A DNA stretch of 64,000 nucleotides from an uncultured Erysipelotrichaceae bacterium (GTDB taxonomy: Bacteria; Bacillota_I; Bacilli_A; RF39; UBA660): positions 40,581 through 104,580 of the forward strand of contig CADANC010000005.1 in NCBI GenBank assembly GCA_902789225.1. The letters are read 5' to 3'. The notes beneath the pieces were generated by a model. The model did no database searches and was not told the DNA's origin. It saw only the letters and a list, made by a program, of their open reading frames with translations. The position numbers and the translations under genes were made by a program. Position 1 is the first letter of the stretch, and each line of letters starts with the position of its first letter. Below, piece after piece: positions 27,333-34,444 of the stretch.

Positions 27333-28472
27333 ATGTTTAAGAATTTGAAATATACAGATAAACCTTTATTAATATCAACACTAGTATTATTCATACTAGG
27401 TTTAATCATGGTCTTTTCTGCATCTAATGTAACTGCATATATGTCTAGACAAACTTCACCATATCATTATTTTTTAAATCAAGCATTATTTATTGGAGTT
27501 GGATTGTTATTTATAACACCAGTCATCTGGAAGTTTAAATTAAAAGTAATAGGAAAATTAGCAATCCTAGGTTCAATAGTTTGTGCTGTTTTATTAGTAT
27601 ATTTGTTAGTAAGTAGTAAAGTACAGGCTCAAAACAATGCATTATCATGGATTGATTTAGGATTCTTCTCACTTCAACCATCAGAGTTTATAAAAATATT
27701 TACTATTTTATCGCTCGCGGTTTATTATGATGATCATAAAAAAGAACTAAATAAATTAAACCCATTAATATTACCAATAATATTATGTGTAGGAATATTT
27801 ATTCTTATTGCATTAGAACCAGACCTAGGAACAGCAATAATATATGCATGTATAGTAGGAGCAATTTTTATGTCCGTCCCTATGGCAAAAAAATATAGAA
27901 TTAGATTTTCTTTTCTAATACTAGGAATGGTTGCATTGATAGGAATATTGATTGCATCTGGATCAGTAACTAAATTATTGAATGAAAGACAAGCATCTCG
28001 TCTTACAGGATTTTCTAATCCATGTTCAAAATTATTAACAACAGGAAACCAAGTGTGTAATGGATATATAGCTATAAATAATGGTGGATTAACAGGAGTA
28101 GGTATAGGAAAATCAACTCAAAAATATTTATATCTACCAGAGCCATATACTGATTTTATATTTGACATCATAATAGAAGAATTAGGAGTATTAGTAGGAA
28201 TAGTAATACTATTACTATATATGTTAGTGTTATATAGAATACTAGCAATTGGCAGAGAGTCACATTCTAATACCGGAGCAATTGTATGTTATGGAGTAGC
28301 AATTTATATATTCTTGCATATTGCAGTTAATCTAACAGGTATTTTAGGATTAGTACCACTAACAGGTGTTCCTCTACCATTTATGAGTTATGGAGGGAGC
28401 TTCACATTATGCTTAATTATTGCTCTAGCAGCAGTACAAAAAGTAGCCATAGAAAACAAAAAATCACAATAG
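27333..28472 (+). CDS. ftsW: SEDS-family cell-wall polymerase, FtsW type
   Basis: A 379-residue protein with about ten membrane helices. SEDS proteins polymerise lipid II into glycan strands together with a class B transpeptidase. Family features are the MVFSASNVTAY motif in the first helix, WIDLGFFSLQPSEFIK, ALEPDLGTAIIY, IEELG and the C-terminal GLVPLTGVPLPFMSYGGS. FtsW (division) is favoured over RodA or SpoVE by length and first-helix motif, but this is not certain. The window also holds a PASTA transpeptidase (42450-44573) that could be its partner. It ends in a hairpin terminator. Confidence 0.9.
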   Translation: MFKNLKYTDKPLLISTLVLFILGLIMVFSASNVTAYMSRQTSPYHYFLNQALFIGVGLLFITPVIWKFKLKVIGKLAILGSIVCAVLLVYLLVSSKVQAQNNALSWIDLGFFSLQPSEFIKIFTILSLAVYYDDHKKELNKLNPLILPIILCVGIFILIALEPDLGTAIIYACIVGAIFMSVPMAKKYRIRFSFLILGMVALIGILIASGSVTKLLNERQASRLTGFSNPCSKLLTTGNQVCNGYIAINNGGLTGVGIGKSTQKYLYLPEPYTDFIFDIIIEELGVLVGIVILLLYMLVLYRILAIGRESHSNTGAIVCYGVAIYIFLHIAVNLTGILGLVPLTGVPLPFMSYGGSFTLCLIIALAAVQKVAIENKKSQ

Positions 28473-28495
28473 GAGTAGTACTCCTATTGTTTTGA
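28466..28495 (+). terminator. Terminator after ftsW
   Basis: A 10-bp stem (28466-28475 with 28481-28490), extendable by one pair, then TTTTG. It includes the stop codon. The T-run is short. Confidence 0.75.
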
Positions 28496-28500
28496 TTATA

Positions 28501-28529
28501 TTGACTATTTCCCTAAAATTTGCTATAAT
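28501..28529 (+). promoter_or_regulatory. Strong promoter of the DHH phosphodiesterase gene
   Basis: TTGACT (28501-28506), a 17-base spacer and TATAAT (28524-28529) with an upstream TGC. Confidence 0.85.
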
Positions 28530-28556
28530 ATGTCCTGATTGTTATAAAGGGAGAGC

Positions 28557-29732
28557 ATGAAAATGGCTAAGAATATTAAAAAATTTAGAAAGGATCTTGA
28601 ACAAATAATTTCTGAATCAAAAACTATATATATATTAGGTCATGATGAACCGGATTTTGATGCAATAGGATCAGCAATAGGTATTGCTAAGATTTGTCAA
28701 TTACTTAATAAAGAACCATATATAGTTATTAAAGAAGATAATGCTAGACTACAACCTAAAGTAAAGGCTGTTAAAGATGAAAACTATGCTAGATTCAATT
28801 TTATCAATGTAGAACAATTTTTAGATGATTTAGCTTCATTAATTCCTAAAGAAAAACTAACAGATTTTATTGAAGCAGATGATACAAAAAGAAAAGAAAT
28901 GCTACAAAGATTAAGAATGAAAAATTCCACTATAATTATTACAGATACAAACAATCTAGATTTAATATCTCTAAAAGATTATATAGGTGTCTTTCAAAAT
29001 ATTGTAGTAATTGACCATCACGAAAGAATTGAAGGACAAAATTATCGCCCAACAATTTCATTTATAGATAATGAATATTCAAGTGCATCAGAAATAGTTG
29101 CTACTATGCTTCACGTATATCAAGAAAAATATTGTGATAGTGTTGCACTTGCTCTTGCTGCAGGAATTCTTCTGGATACAGATGGATTTAAGAAAAAGGA
29201 TACTGAAAACACTCATAGAGTTTATAGTATTATCAAAAAGAATGGTGTAACTAGTGAAAAGATAAATGCTTTACTTGCTAAAGACTTTGAAACTGAAAAA
29301 CTAGTAAGTAACATTGTATTCTATAATGATAATTGTAGAACATTTAGAGATTTGCTAAAAGGAACCAACGTTTCTATTGTTTTAAATAGAGAAAATCCAG
29401 AATTAGTTCTTAAACCAGAAATAATCGCAATGATGGCAGATAGAAGACAAGACTTTGCCGATACAGATATAACTGTAGCATTTGGTTATACAAATCAAGA
29501 TGATAAAAAAGTAATTAAAGCATCAATAAGAACTAATGGTTATATAGATGGTTCTAAAATAGCAAGAGCCTATTGTGGAACAAATACTAATAGAATGGGT
29601 GGAGGAGCTATCCAATCAGCCGCAATGATTATAAAATCTGATGACATATTAGGTGAAGAACAAGCTTTTATTGATTATTTAAGAGATAAAGATTCAGAAG
29701 ATTTTAAACCCAAAAAAAAGATAAAAAAATAG
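28557..29732 (+). CDS. DHH/DHHA1 phosphoesterase, like the C-terminal half of GdpP
   Basis: A 391-residue soluble protein corresponding to the DHH-DHHA1 part of the cyclic-di-AMP phosphodiesterase GdpP. The membrane helices, PAS and GGDEF-like parts of GdpP are absent. Metal motifs are clear: GHDEPDFDAIGSAIG (near 24), TDTNN and IDHHERIEG (DHH). AAGILLDTDGF follows. In DHHA1 the usual GGGH motif reads GGGAIQSAA, so the substrate-contacting His is Ala. It might hydrolyse c-di-AMP, pApA or nanoRNA; which is unknown. A GGGAG site precedes two candidate ATGs (28557, 28563). Confidence 0.82.
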   Translation: MKMAKNIKKFRKDLEQIISESKTIYILGHDEPDFDAIGSAIGIAKICQLLNKEPYIVIKEDNARLQPKVKAVKDENYARFNFINVEQFLDDLASLIPKEKLTDFIEADDTKRKEMLQRLRMKNSTIIITDTNNLDLISLKDYIGVFQNIVVIDHHERIEGQNYRPTISFIDNEYSSASEIVATMLHVYQEKYCDSVALALAAGILLDTDGFKKKDTENTHRVYSIIKKNGVTSEKINALLAKDFETEKLVSNIVFYNDNCRTFRDLLKGTNVSIVLNRENPELVLKPEIIAMMADRRQDFADTDITVAFGYTNQDDKKVIKASIRTNGYIDGSKIARAYCGTNTNRMGGGAIQSAAMIIKSDDILGEEQAFIDYLRDKDSEDFKPKKKIKK

Positions 29733-29767
29733 TTTAATATTATTAATAACTTCCTAATAATATATAT

Positions 29768-29776
29768 GGAGGTGAT
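29768..29776 (+). promoter_or_regulatory. Strong ribosome binding site that indicates an AUU start for comEA
   Basis: GGAGGTGAT, a near-perfect anti-SD match. No ATG, GTG or TTG lies at normal spacing in the comEA frame; an ATT at 29780 does, seven bases after GGAGG. Confidence 0.75.
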
Positions 29777-29779
29777 AAT

Positions 29780-30463
29780 ATTACTATATGGTATCGAAAA
29801 AGAAAACAAATAATAATAGTAAGTATATTGATATTATTAATATCATCGCTTACTATTTTTTTGTTTAGAAAAGATATTTTTAAAAGTAAGAAAAAAGAAA
29901 TAAAAAAAGACACTGAAATAGTAATTAAAAAGAAAGAAAAAGCTTCATCAAGTGAAACACTATTTAAAGTTGATATTAAAGGTCAAGTAAATAATCCAGG
30001 AATATATTCACTAAAAGAAGGATCAAGAGTAATTGACGTAATAGAAGCAAGTGGAGGATTAACTGAAAATGCTAATACTACAGTTATAAATTTAAGTAAA
30101 AAAATAGAAGATGAAATGGTAATAATTATTTATTCGAATGAAGAAGTAAATAATTTTGCTAAAACAAAAGAAATTGAGAAGCAGGTAATAGAAAGTTGTA
30201 CAAAAAAAGATGAAAATTCATTAAAAAATGATGCTTGTATTAATGCATCTAATGAAGTATCTAATACTGATAATAAAGTTATAAATATAAATACCGCAAC
30301 CAAAGAAGAATTAATGACACTAACAGGCATAGGTGAATCAAAAGCTAAAGACATAATAACTTATAGATCAGAAAAACCATTTACAAGCATAGAAGATATA
30401 AAAAATGTTCCAGGCATAGGAGAATCATTATTTGCTAAGATTAAGGAAAATATTACTGTATGA
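29780..30463 (+). CDS. comEA: Competence protein ComEA (DNA-binding receptor)
   Basis: A membrane-anchored protein that binds incoming double-stranded DNA on the outer side of the membrane. The C-terminal two tandem helix-hairpin-helix motifs (INTATKEELMTLTGIGESKA and PGIGESLFAKIKE) and the central SLBB domain (VDIKGQVNNPGIYSLKEG) are diagnostic. Reading from the ATT at 29780 gives 227 residues with a basic N-terminus (WYRKRKQ) directly before the membrane helix, the expected topology. Starting at the TTG at 29828 would drop those charges and has no ribosome site. It overlaps comEC by 32 bases. Confidence 0.88.
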   Translation: MTIWYRKRKQIIIVSILILLISSLTIFLFRKDIFKSKKKEIKKDTEIVIKKKEKASSSETLFKVDIKGQVNNPGIYSLKEGSRVIDVIEASGGLTENANTTVINLSKKIEDEMVIIIYSNEEVNNFAKTKEIEKQVIESCTKKDENSLKNDACINASNEVSNTDNKVININTATKEELMTLTGIGESKAKDIITYRSEKPFTSIEDIKNVPGIGESLFAKIKENITV

Positions 30464-32474
30464 TTCAATATATATAGGAATATTAATAATAGTATTAATT
30501 ATTTCAATAATAAGAATAAATATAAAACCAAATCTATTCTATAAAGAAAATAGTATAATTGTAGGAACAATAGAAAATATAGAATATGAAGATGATTATT
30601 ATAAATTAACTATTAAAGGAAAAGAAAAAGTATTAGGTAATTATTACTCTAATAATAAGATAGATATTCATCTAGGAGATAAAGTCAAAGTATCAGGAAT
30701 AATATCAGAACCAACTAATCCAACAATAAAAAATACTTTTAATTATAAAAAGTATTTAAATAATAAAGATATATATCATTTGATAAATATAGATAATATC
30801 ATAGTTATTTCTAAAAATAAAAATATTTATTATAAAGTTAAAGAGTTCGTGTATAAAAGATTAAATCATAATAAATATTTATATACTTTTATAGTAGGCG
30901 ATAAGTTTAATTTATCTCAAGAAATAAAAAACTCTTATCAAGAGAATGGCATATCTCATTTATTTGCTATATCAGGAATGCATATAACTTTATTATCTAA
31001 TATTATTTTGAAAATATTATCTACTTTAAAAGTAAAAGAAAATAAAAGATATTTGATTACTTCAATTATTCTAATATTTTATTTGTTAATAGTAGGATTA
31101 TCTCCATCAATATTAAGAGGAGTATTATTCTTTATAGTATTTAAATATAATAATCTATATTATTTCTATATAAAACCAACAAACTTATTTATATTAGTAT
31201 TATGTATATCTCTATTAATTAATCCAAAATATATTTTTGAAGTATCTTTTCAATATTCGTTTCTCATTAGTTTCACATTAATTTATATGAGTGAATTCTT
31301 AAGTAGTAAAAATTATTTCATAAGTTTAATAAAAACCTCTATCATATCAAGTATAGTATCACTTCCAATATCTTTATATAATTTTTATAGTATTAATGTC
31401 TTATCTGTTATTTATAATTTGCTTTTTATTCCATTAATTACTATTATTGTGTTTCCTTTATCATTAATAACATTTATATTTCCACAAATAACACCTATAT
31501 ATAATTTCATAACTGATATTATGGAAAATATATCGATAGTTTTAAGTAAAATAAAACTAGGTAAACTAGTATTTATGAAGATACATCCAATATTTTATAT
31601 ATTATATTTAATAATTATATTTATAGTTTTCTATTTTATTAAAAAAAACAATTTTAAATATATTTTTATATTATTATTTATCCTATTAATTCATTATATA
31701 TATCCAAGCACAAAAAATGATGTATTTATAAACTTCATAGATGTAGGTCAAGGTGATTCAATATTGATTCACAATGATAAAAATATATTAATTGATACTG
31801 GCGGAAAAGAATCAAGCAACAAAGAAAAATCCATAGTTATAAATAAAACAATTCCATACTTAAAAAGTTTAGGAATAAAAAGAATTGATTATCTAATTCT
31901 AACTCATGGAGATTATGATCATATGGGAGAATCAATTAATCTAGTAGAAAAGGATAAAGTAAAAAATGTAATATTTAATTGTGGTGAATTCAACAATTTA
32001 GAAAAAGAACTAATTACTAAATTAAATAAGAATAAAGTAAGTTACTATTCTTGTATTAATGAATTAGATTTAGAAAATAATAAACTGTTTTTTTTACAAA
32101 CAAAGGAATATGATAATGAAAATGACAATTCTAATGTTATTTATACTGAAATAAATAATTATAAATTTATTTTTACAGGAGATGCTTCTATAAATACAGA
32201 AAAAGAGATATTAAAAGATTATAATTTACCAGAAATTGATGTATTAAAAGTAGGACATCATGGAAGTAAAACAAGTAGTAGTAAAGAGTTTATTAATGAA
32301 ATAAACCCTAAGTATTCTATTATTAGTGTAGGAAAAGATAATAGGTATGGTCATCCAAATAAGGAAGCATTAGATAATTTAGAAAATAGTAAAATATATA
32401 GAACAGATCAGGATGGCAGTATCATGTTTAAAATAAAAAATAAAAAATTAAAAATAGAAACTTGTGCATCATAG
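30432..32474 (+). CDS. comEC: Competence protein ComEC/Rec2 (DNA channel)
   Basis: The membrane channel for transport of single-stranded DNA in natural transformation, 680 residues. In order: an N-terminal DUF4131-like OB region after one helix (about 1-125), the multi-helix Competence domain (about 150-415, with ISHLFAISGMHITLL), and a C-terminal metallo-beta-lactamase-like domain (IDVGQGDSILI, LTHGDYDHMG, KVGHHGSKTS). The start is probably the TTG at 30432 with AGGAGA eight bases upstream inside comEA. All parts are present, so DNA uptake capacity is plausible. The usual downstream holA is not found here. Confidence 0.95.
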   Translation: MLRLRKILLYDSIYIGILIIVLIISIIRINIKPNLFYKENSIIVGTIENIEYEDDYYKLTIKGKEKVLGNYYSNNKIDIHLGDKVKVSGIISEPTNPTIKNTFNYKKYLNNKDIYHLINIDNIIVISKNKNIYYKVKEFVYKRLNHNKYLYTFIVGDKFNLSQEIKNSYQENGISHLFAISGMHITLLSNIILKILSTLKVKENKRYLITSIILIFYLLIVGLSPSILRGVLFFIVFKYNNLYYFYIKPTNLFILVLCISLLINPKYIFEVSFQYSFLISFTLIYMSEFLSSKNYFISLIKTSIISSIVSLPISLYNFYSINVLSVIYNLLFIPLITIIVFPLSLITFIFPQITPIYNFITDIMENISIVLSKIKLGKLVFMKIHPIFYILYLIIIFIVFYFIKKNNFKYIFILLFILLIHYIYPSTKNDVFINFIDVGQGDSILIHNDKNILIDTGGKESSNKEKSIVINKTIPYLKSLGIKRIDYLILTHGDYDHMGESINLVEKDKVKNVIFNCGEFNNLEKELITKLNKNKVSYYSCINELDLENNKLFFLQTKEYDNENDNSNVIYTEINNYKFIFTGDASINTEKEILKDYNLPEIDVLKVGHHGSKTSSSKEFINEINPKYSIISVGKDNRYGHPNKEALDNLENSKIYRTDQDGSIMFKIKNKKLKIETCAS

Positions 32475-32485
32475 AGAAAAAGATA

Positions 32486-32775
32486 GTGTCAAAAAAAGAT
32501 AAATTAAAATGCCAAAATAGTATGTATGATTCTAATTTTCAAATAATAAAAGAAAAAATGCTAATTTATTAAGTTTATGCAATACTAAAGATGAACGTAC
32601 TCTTGCAATTGCTAAACTAAAAATTATCGTTGTAATGAATATATAGATACTAATTATCCAAGAACTATGTATGATTATAAAAGTAGTAATATGATATTAT
32701 TAGAACGATAAAGACTTACATTCTAGGCAACGCGAACACTTAATACTTAAATTTACATTTAGGATTCTCAATTAA
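32486..32775 (+). pseudogene. Decayed small gene of unknown type
   Basis: This 350-base stretch between comEC and the next gene has no intact gene. Joining frames gives a coherent run: a GTG start at 32486 (SKKDKLKCQNSMYDSNFQ), then NLLSLCNTKDERTLAIAKLK, then CNEYIDTNYPRTMYDYKS, then DKDLHSRQREHLILKF, ending at TAA 32773-32775. At least three frame changes are needed (near 32555, 32622 and 32712). The pieces read like protein but I do not recognise a family. It could be a relic or chance; no ribosome site precedes the GTG. Confidence 0.4.
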
Positions 32776-32781
32776 TGATAA

Positions 32782-32808
32782 TTGTAAATAATAAAAAAGT
32801 GATATAAT
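32782..32808 (+). promoter_or_regulatory. Probable promoter
   Basis: TATAAT (32803-32808), with TTGTAA (32782-32787) at a short 15-base spacing, upstream of the gene at 32828. Confidence 0.45.
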
Positions 32809-32827
32809 AAAAAAGAGGTGAAAGTAA

Positions 32828-33175
32828 ATGATATTTAAAATATATGAGTATAATGTAACACCAAATGTTAATCAAAAAGACGTAGTTAGTATATATTTAG
32901 AAAATGACAAAATGAATATGAATGGTCAGAATATAGAAGATGTGAATAAAATAAATTCTATTAAAAAAATACTAGAAGATAATAAAGAAAGAATTATTGC
33001 TGCAGCATCACAAAGACAATATAATTCTAAGGGAGGACGTCAAAAAATGATAACAGTAAAATTTGATGAAAACGGAGAATCCTATGTAATAATAGGAAAT
33101 GGTTCTTCCCAAGAAAATAATGATTTTTATACTAAAATAGTAAATGATGTAATTAAAATAATAAAAGGAGAATAA
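32828..33175 (+). CDS. Small protein of unknown function
   Basis: A 115-residue soluble protein with alternating strand-like and helical segments. It has no signal peptide and no recognised domain. A central basic stretch (QRQYNSKGGRQK) and a FDENGESYVIIGNGSS strand-turn are its most distinctive parts. An AGAGGTGA ribosome site precedes the ATG. It is followed after four bases by the 69-residue gene and probably forms a two-gene operon closed by a terminator. Confidence 0.7.
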   Translation: MIFKIYEYNVTPNVNQKDVVSIYLENDKMNMNGQNIEDVNKINSIKKILEDNKERIIAAASQRQYNSKGGRQKMITVKFDENGESYVIIGNGSSQENNDFYTKIVNDVIKIIKGE

Positions 33176-33179
33176 ATTT

Positions 33180-33389
33180 ATGGATTATAATAAATATTTA
33201 AATTCTGAAGTCGCAGTATACTGTATTGTCCCATATAGTACTTTTTCTACAGGTTTTGCAGGAGTACTAATATCAAATGATGTGGATTGTATCACTTTAG
33301 CTGATGCAGTAGAGTTTGCAAATCCACACAGAAGGTATAGATCTATAATGATTAAGAAAGATACAATTATTTCAATTGGTCAAAAATAG
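33180..33389 (+). CDS. 69-residue protein, possibly Sm-like beta-barrel
   Basis: A short gene with an AAGGAG ribosome site. The sequence alternates hydrophobic strands: VAVYCIVPY, GFAGVLISNDVDCITLADAVEF and SIMIKKDTIISIG. A strand, a G-x-L strand ending in D-x-ITL, and a final RSIMIKKDTIISI strand is the pattern of Sm/LSm-like RNA-binding small barrels. This is pattern inference only. It is co-transcribed with the preceding 115-residue gene. Confidence 0.65.
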   Translation: MDYNKYLNSEVAVYCIVPYSTFSTGFAGVLISNDVDCITLADAVEFANPHRRYRSIMIKKDTIISIGQK

Positions 33390-33400
33390 TTTTATTTAGA

Positions 33401-33425
33401 AGATTGCAAATGCAATCTTTTTTAT
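33401..33425 (+). terminator. Rho-independent terminator
   Basis: A palindromic stem (33401-33408 with 33411-33418, innermost base pair open in practice) followed by a T-run. Confidence 0.75.
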
Positions 33426-33534
33426 TAAATAATAGATTAGTTATGTAAAAATATAAAACAATAATAAAAAAAGTGTAAAATATATAGAAAATATATTTAT
33501 CTTTTGATAGAATAAAGTTGGTGGTGGTGGTTTT

Positions 33535-34440
33535 ATGGAACAAGTTAATAATTTAATAAGTTCAAATAATAAAACTGACCTAAAACACACTTTTATGGAT
33601 GCTTGTGCAGACAAAGATTTTAAAGATTTTGTATACGGATTAAAAATTAAAGAAGAAACATTAATTAAATATACTTCCTTACTAGAGGATGCTTTTATTG
33701 AGCATAAAAATTGTCTTAATTGTAAAGGATTAGGAAGTTGTAAGAACAAAGTAACAGGATATAAAGAAACACCAATTGATAATGGAAACAACATTGTTTT
33801 TGAATATGTACCTTGTGAAAGAAAAATAAAAGAAGATAAGAAAAATGAATACAGTGAAAACATTGCATTATTTGAGATGAATAAAAATATTAAAGAAGCA
33901 TCCTTAAAAAATATTTATAAGGATGACAAATTAAGATTACCTATAATCAAATTTTTTAAAGAATTTATAGATAATTATGATAAAAAAGATAAACCTAAAG
34001 GTATGTATCTTTATGGATCTTTTGGTTCCGGAAAAACATACTTAATCGCAGCTCTATTTAATGAGATGGCACGCCGTGGAGTAAAAAGTGCTTTAGTATA
34101 CTATCCAGAATTACTAAGAAATCTTAAATCCTCTTTCAAAACAGATTATGAAGAAAAATTCGACTATATAAAAAAAGCACCATTATTATTGTTAGATGAT
34201 ATTGGAGCTGAAAATGAAACCCCTTGGTCAAGAGACGAAATTTTATCTCCACTTCTACAATATAGAATGGAGGAAAATTTACCAACATTTTTTACATCAA
34301 ACCTAACTCTTGATGAACTTGAAAAACAATTATCAATTACTTCTAGTGGAATAGATTCTCTAAAAGCTAGAAGAATAATAGAAAGAATTAAACAGTTAAC
34401 TGTTAATGAAAAATTAGTAAGTAAGAACAGAAGGGTGTAG
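33535..34440 (+). CDS. dnaI: Primosomal protein DnaI (helicase loader)
   Basis: An AAA+ ATPase that loads the replicative helicase at origins, 301 residues. The N-terminal helicase-binding part contains a zinc site with four cysteines (CLNCKGLGSC, then PCERK). The AAA+ domain has Walker A GSFGSGKT (about 161-168) and Walker B LLLLDDIGAE. FFTSNLTLDEL is the sensor-1 region, and Arg-rich IKARRIIERIK-type sequence lies near the end. A GGTGGTGGTGG tract acts as ribosome site. In B. subtilis dnaB-dnaI lies near thrS; here dnaI is also about 4.4 kb before thrS. A dnaB is not seen. Confidence 0.93.
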   Translation: MEQVNNLISSNNKTDLKHTFMDACADKDFKDFVYGLKIKEETLIKYTSLLEDAFIEHKNCLNCKGLGSCKNKVTGYKETPIDNGNNIVFEYVPCERKIKEDKKNEYSENIALFEMNKNIKEASLKNIYKDDKLRLPIIKFFKEFIDNYDKKDKPKGMYLYGSFGSGKTYLIAALFNEMARRGVKSALVYYPELLRNLKSSFKTDYEEKFDYIKKAPLLLLDDIGAENETPWSRDEILSPLLQYRMEENLPTFFTSNLTLDELEKQLSITSSGIDSLKARRIIERIKQLTVNEKLVSKNRRV

Positions 34441-34444
34441 TGAA

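Noticed and set aside
29788..29868. A 26-codon frame starting with ATG at 29788 just after the strong ribosome site
   Set aside because: The distance to GGAGG is about 15 bases, and the frame ends after 26 codons overlapping the comEA membrane helix. The comEA frame with ATT at proper spacing explains the site better.
32475..32827. tRNA or small RNA in the comEC downstream gap
   Set aside because: No cloverleaf with CCA-end or T-loop (TTCGA-type) sequence was found, and there is no terminator hairpin; the protein-like pieces are a better explanation.
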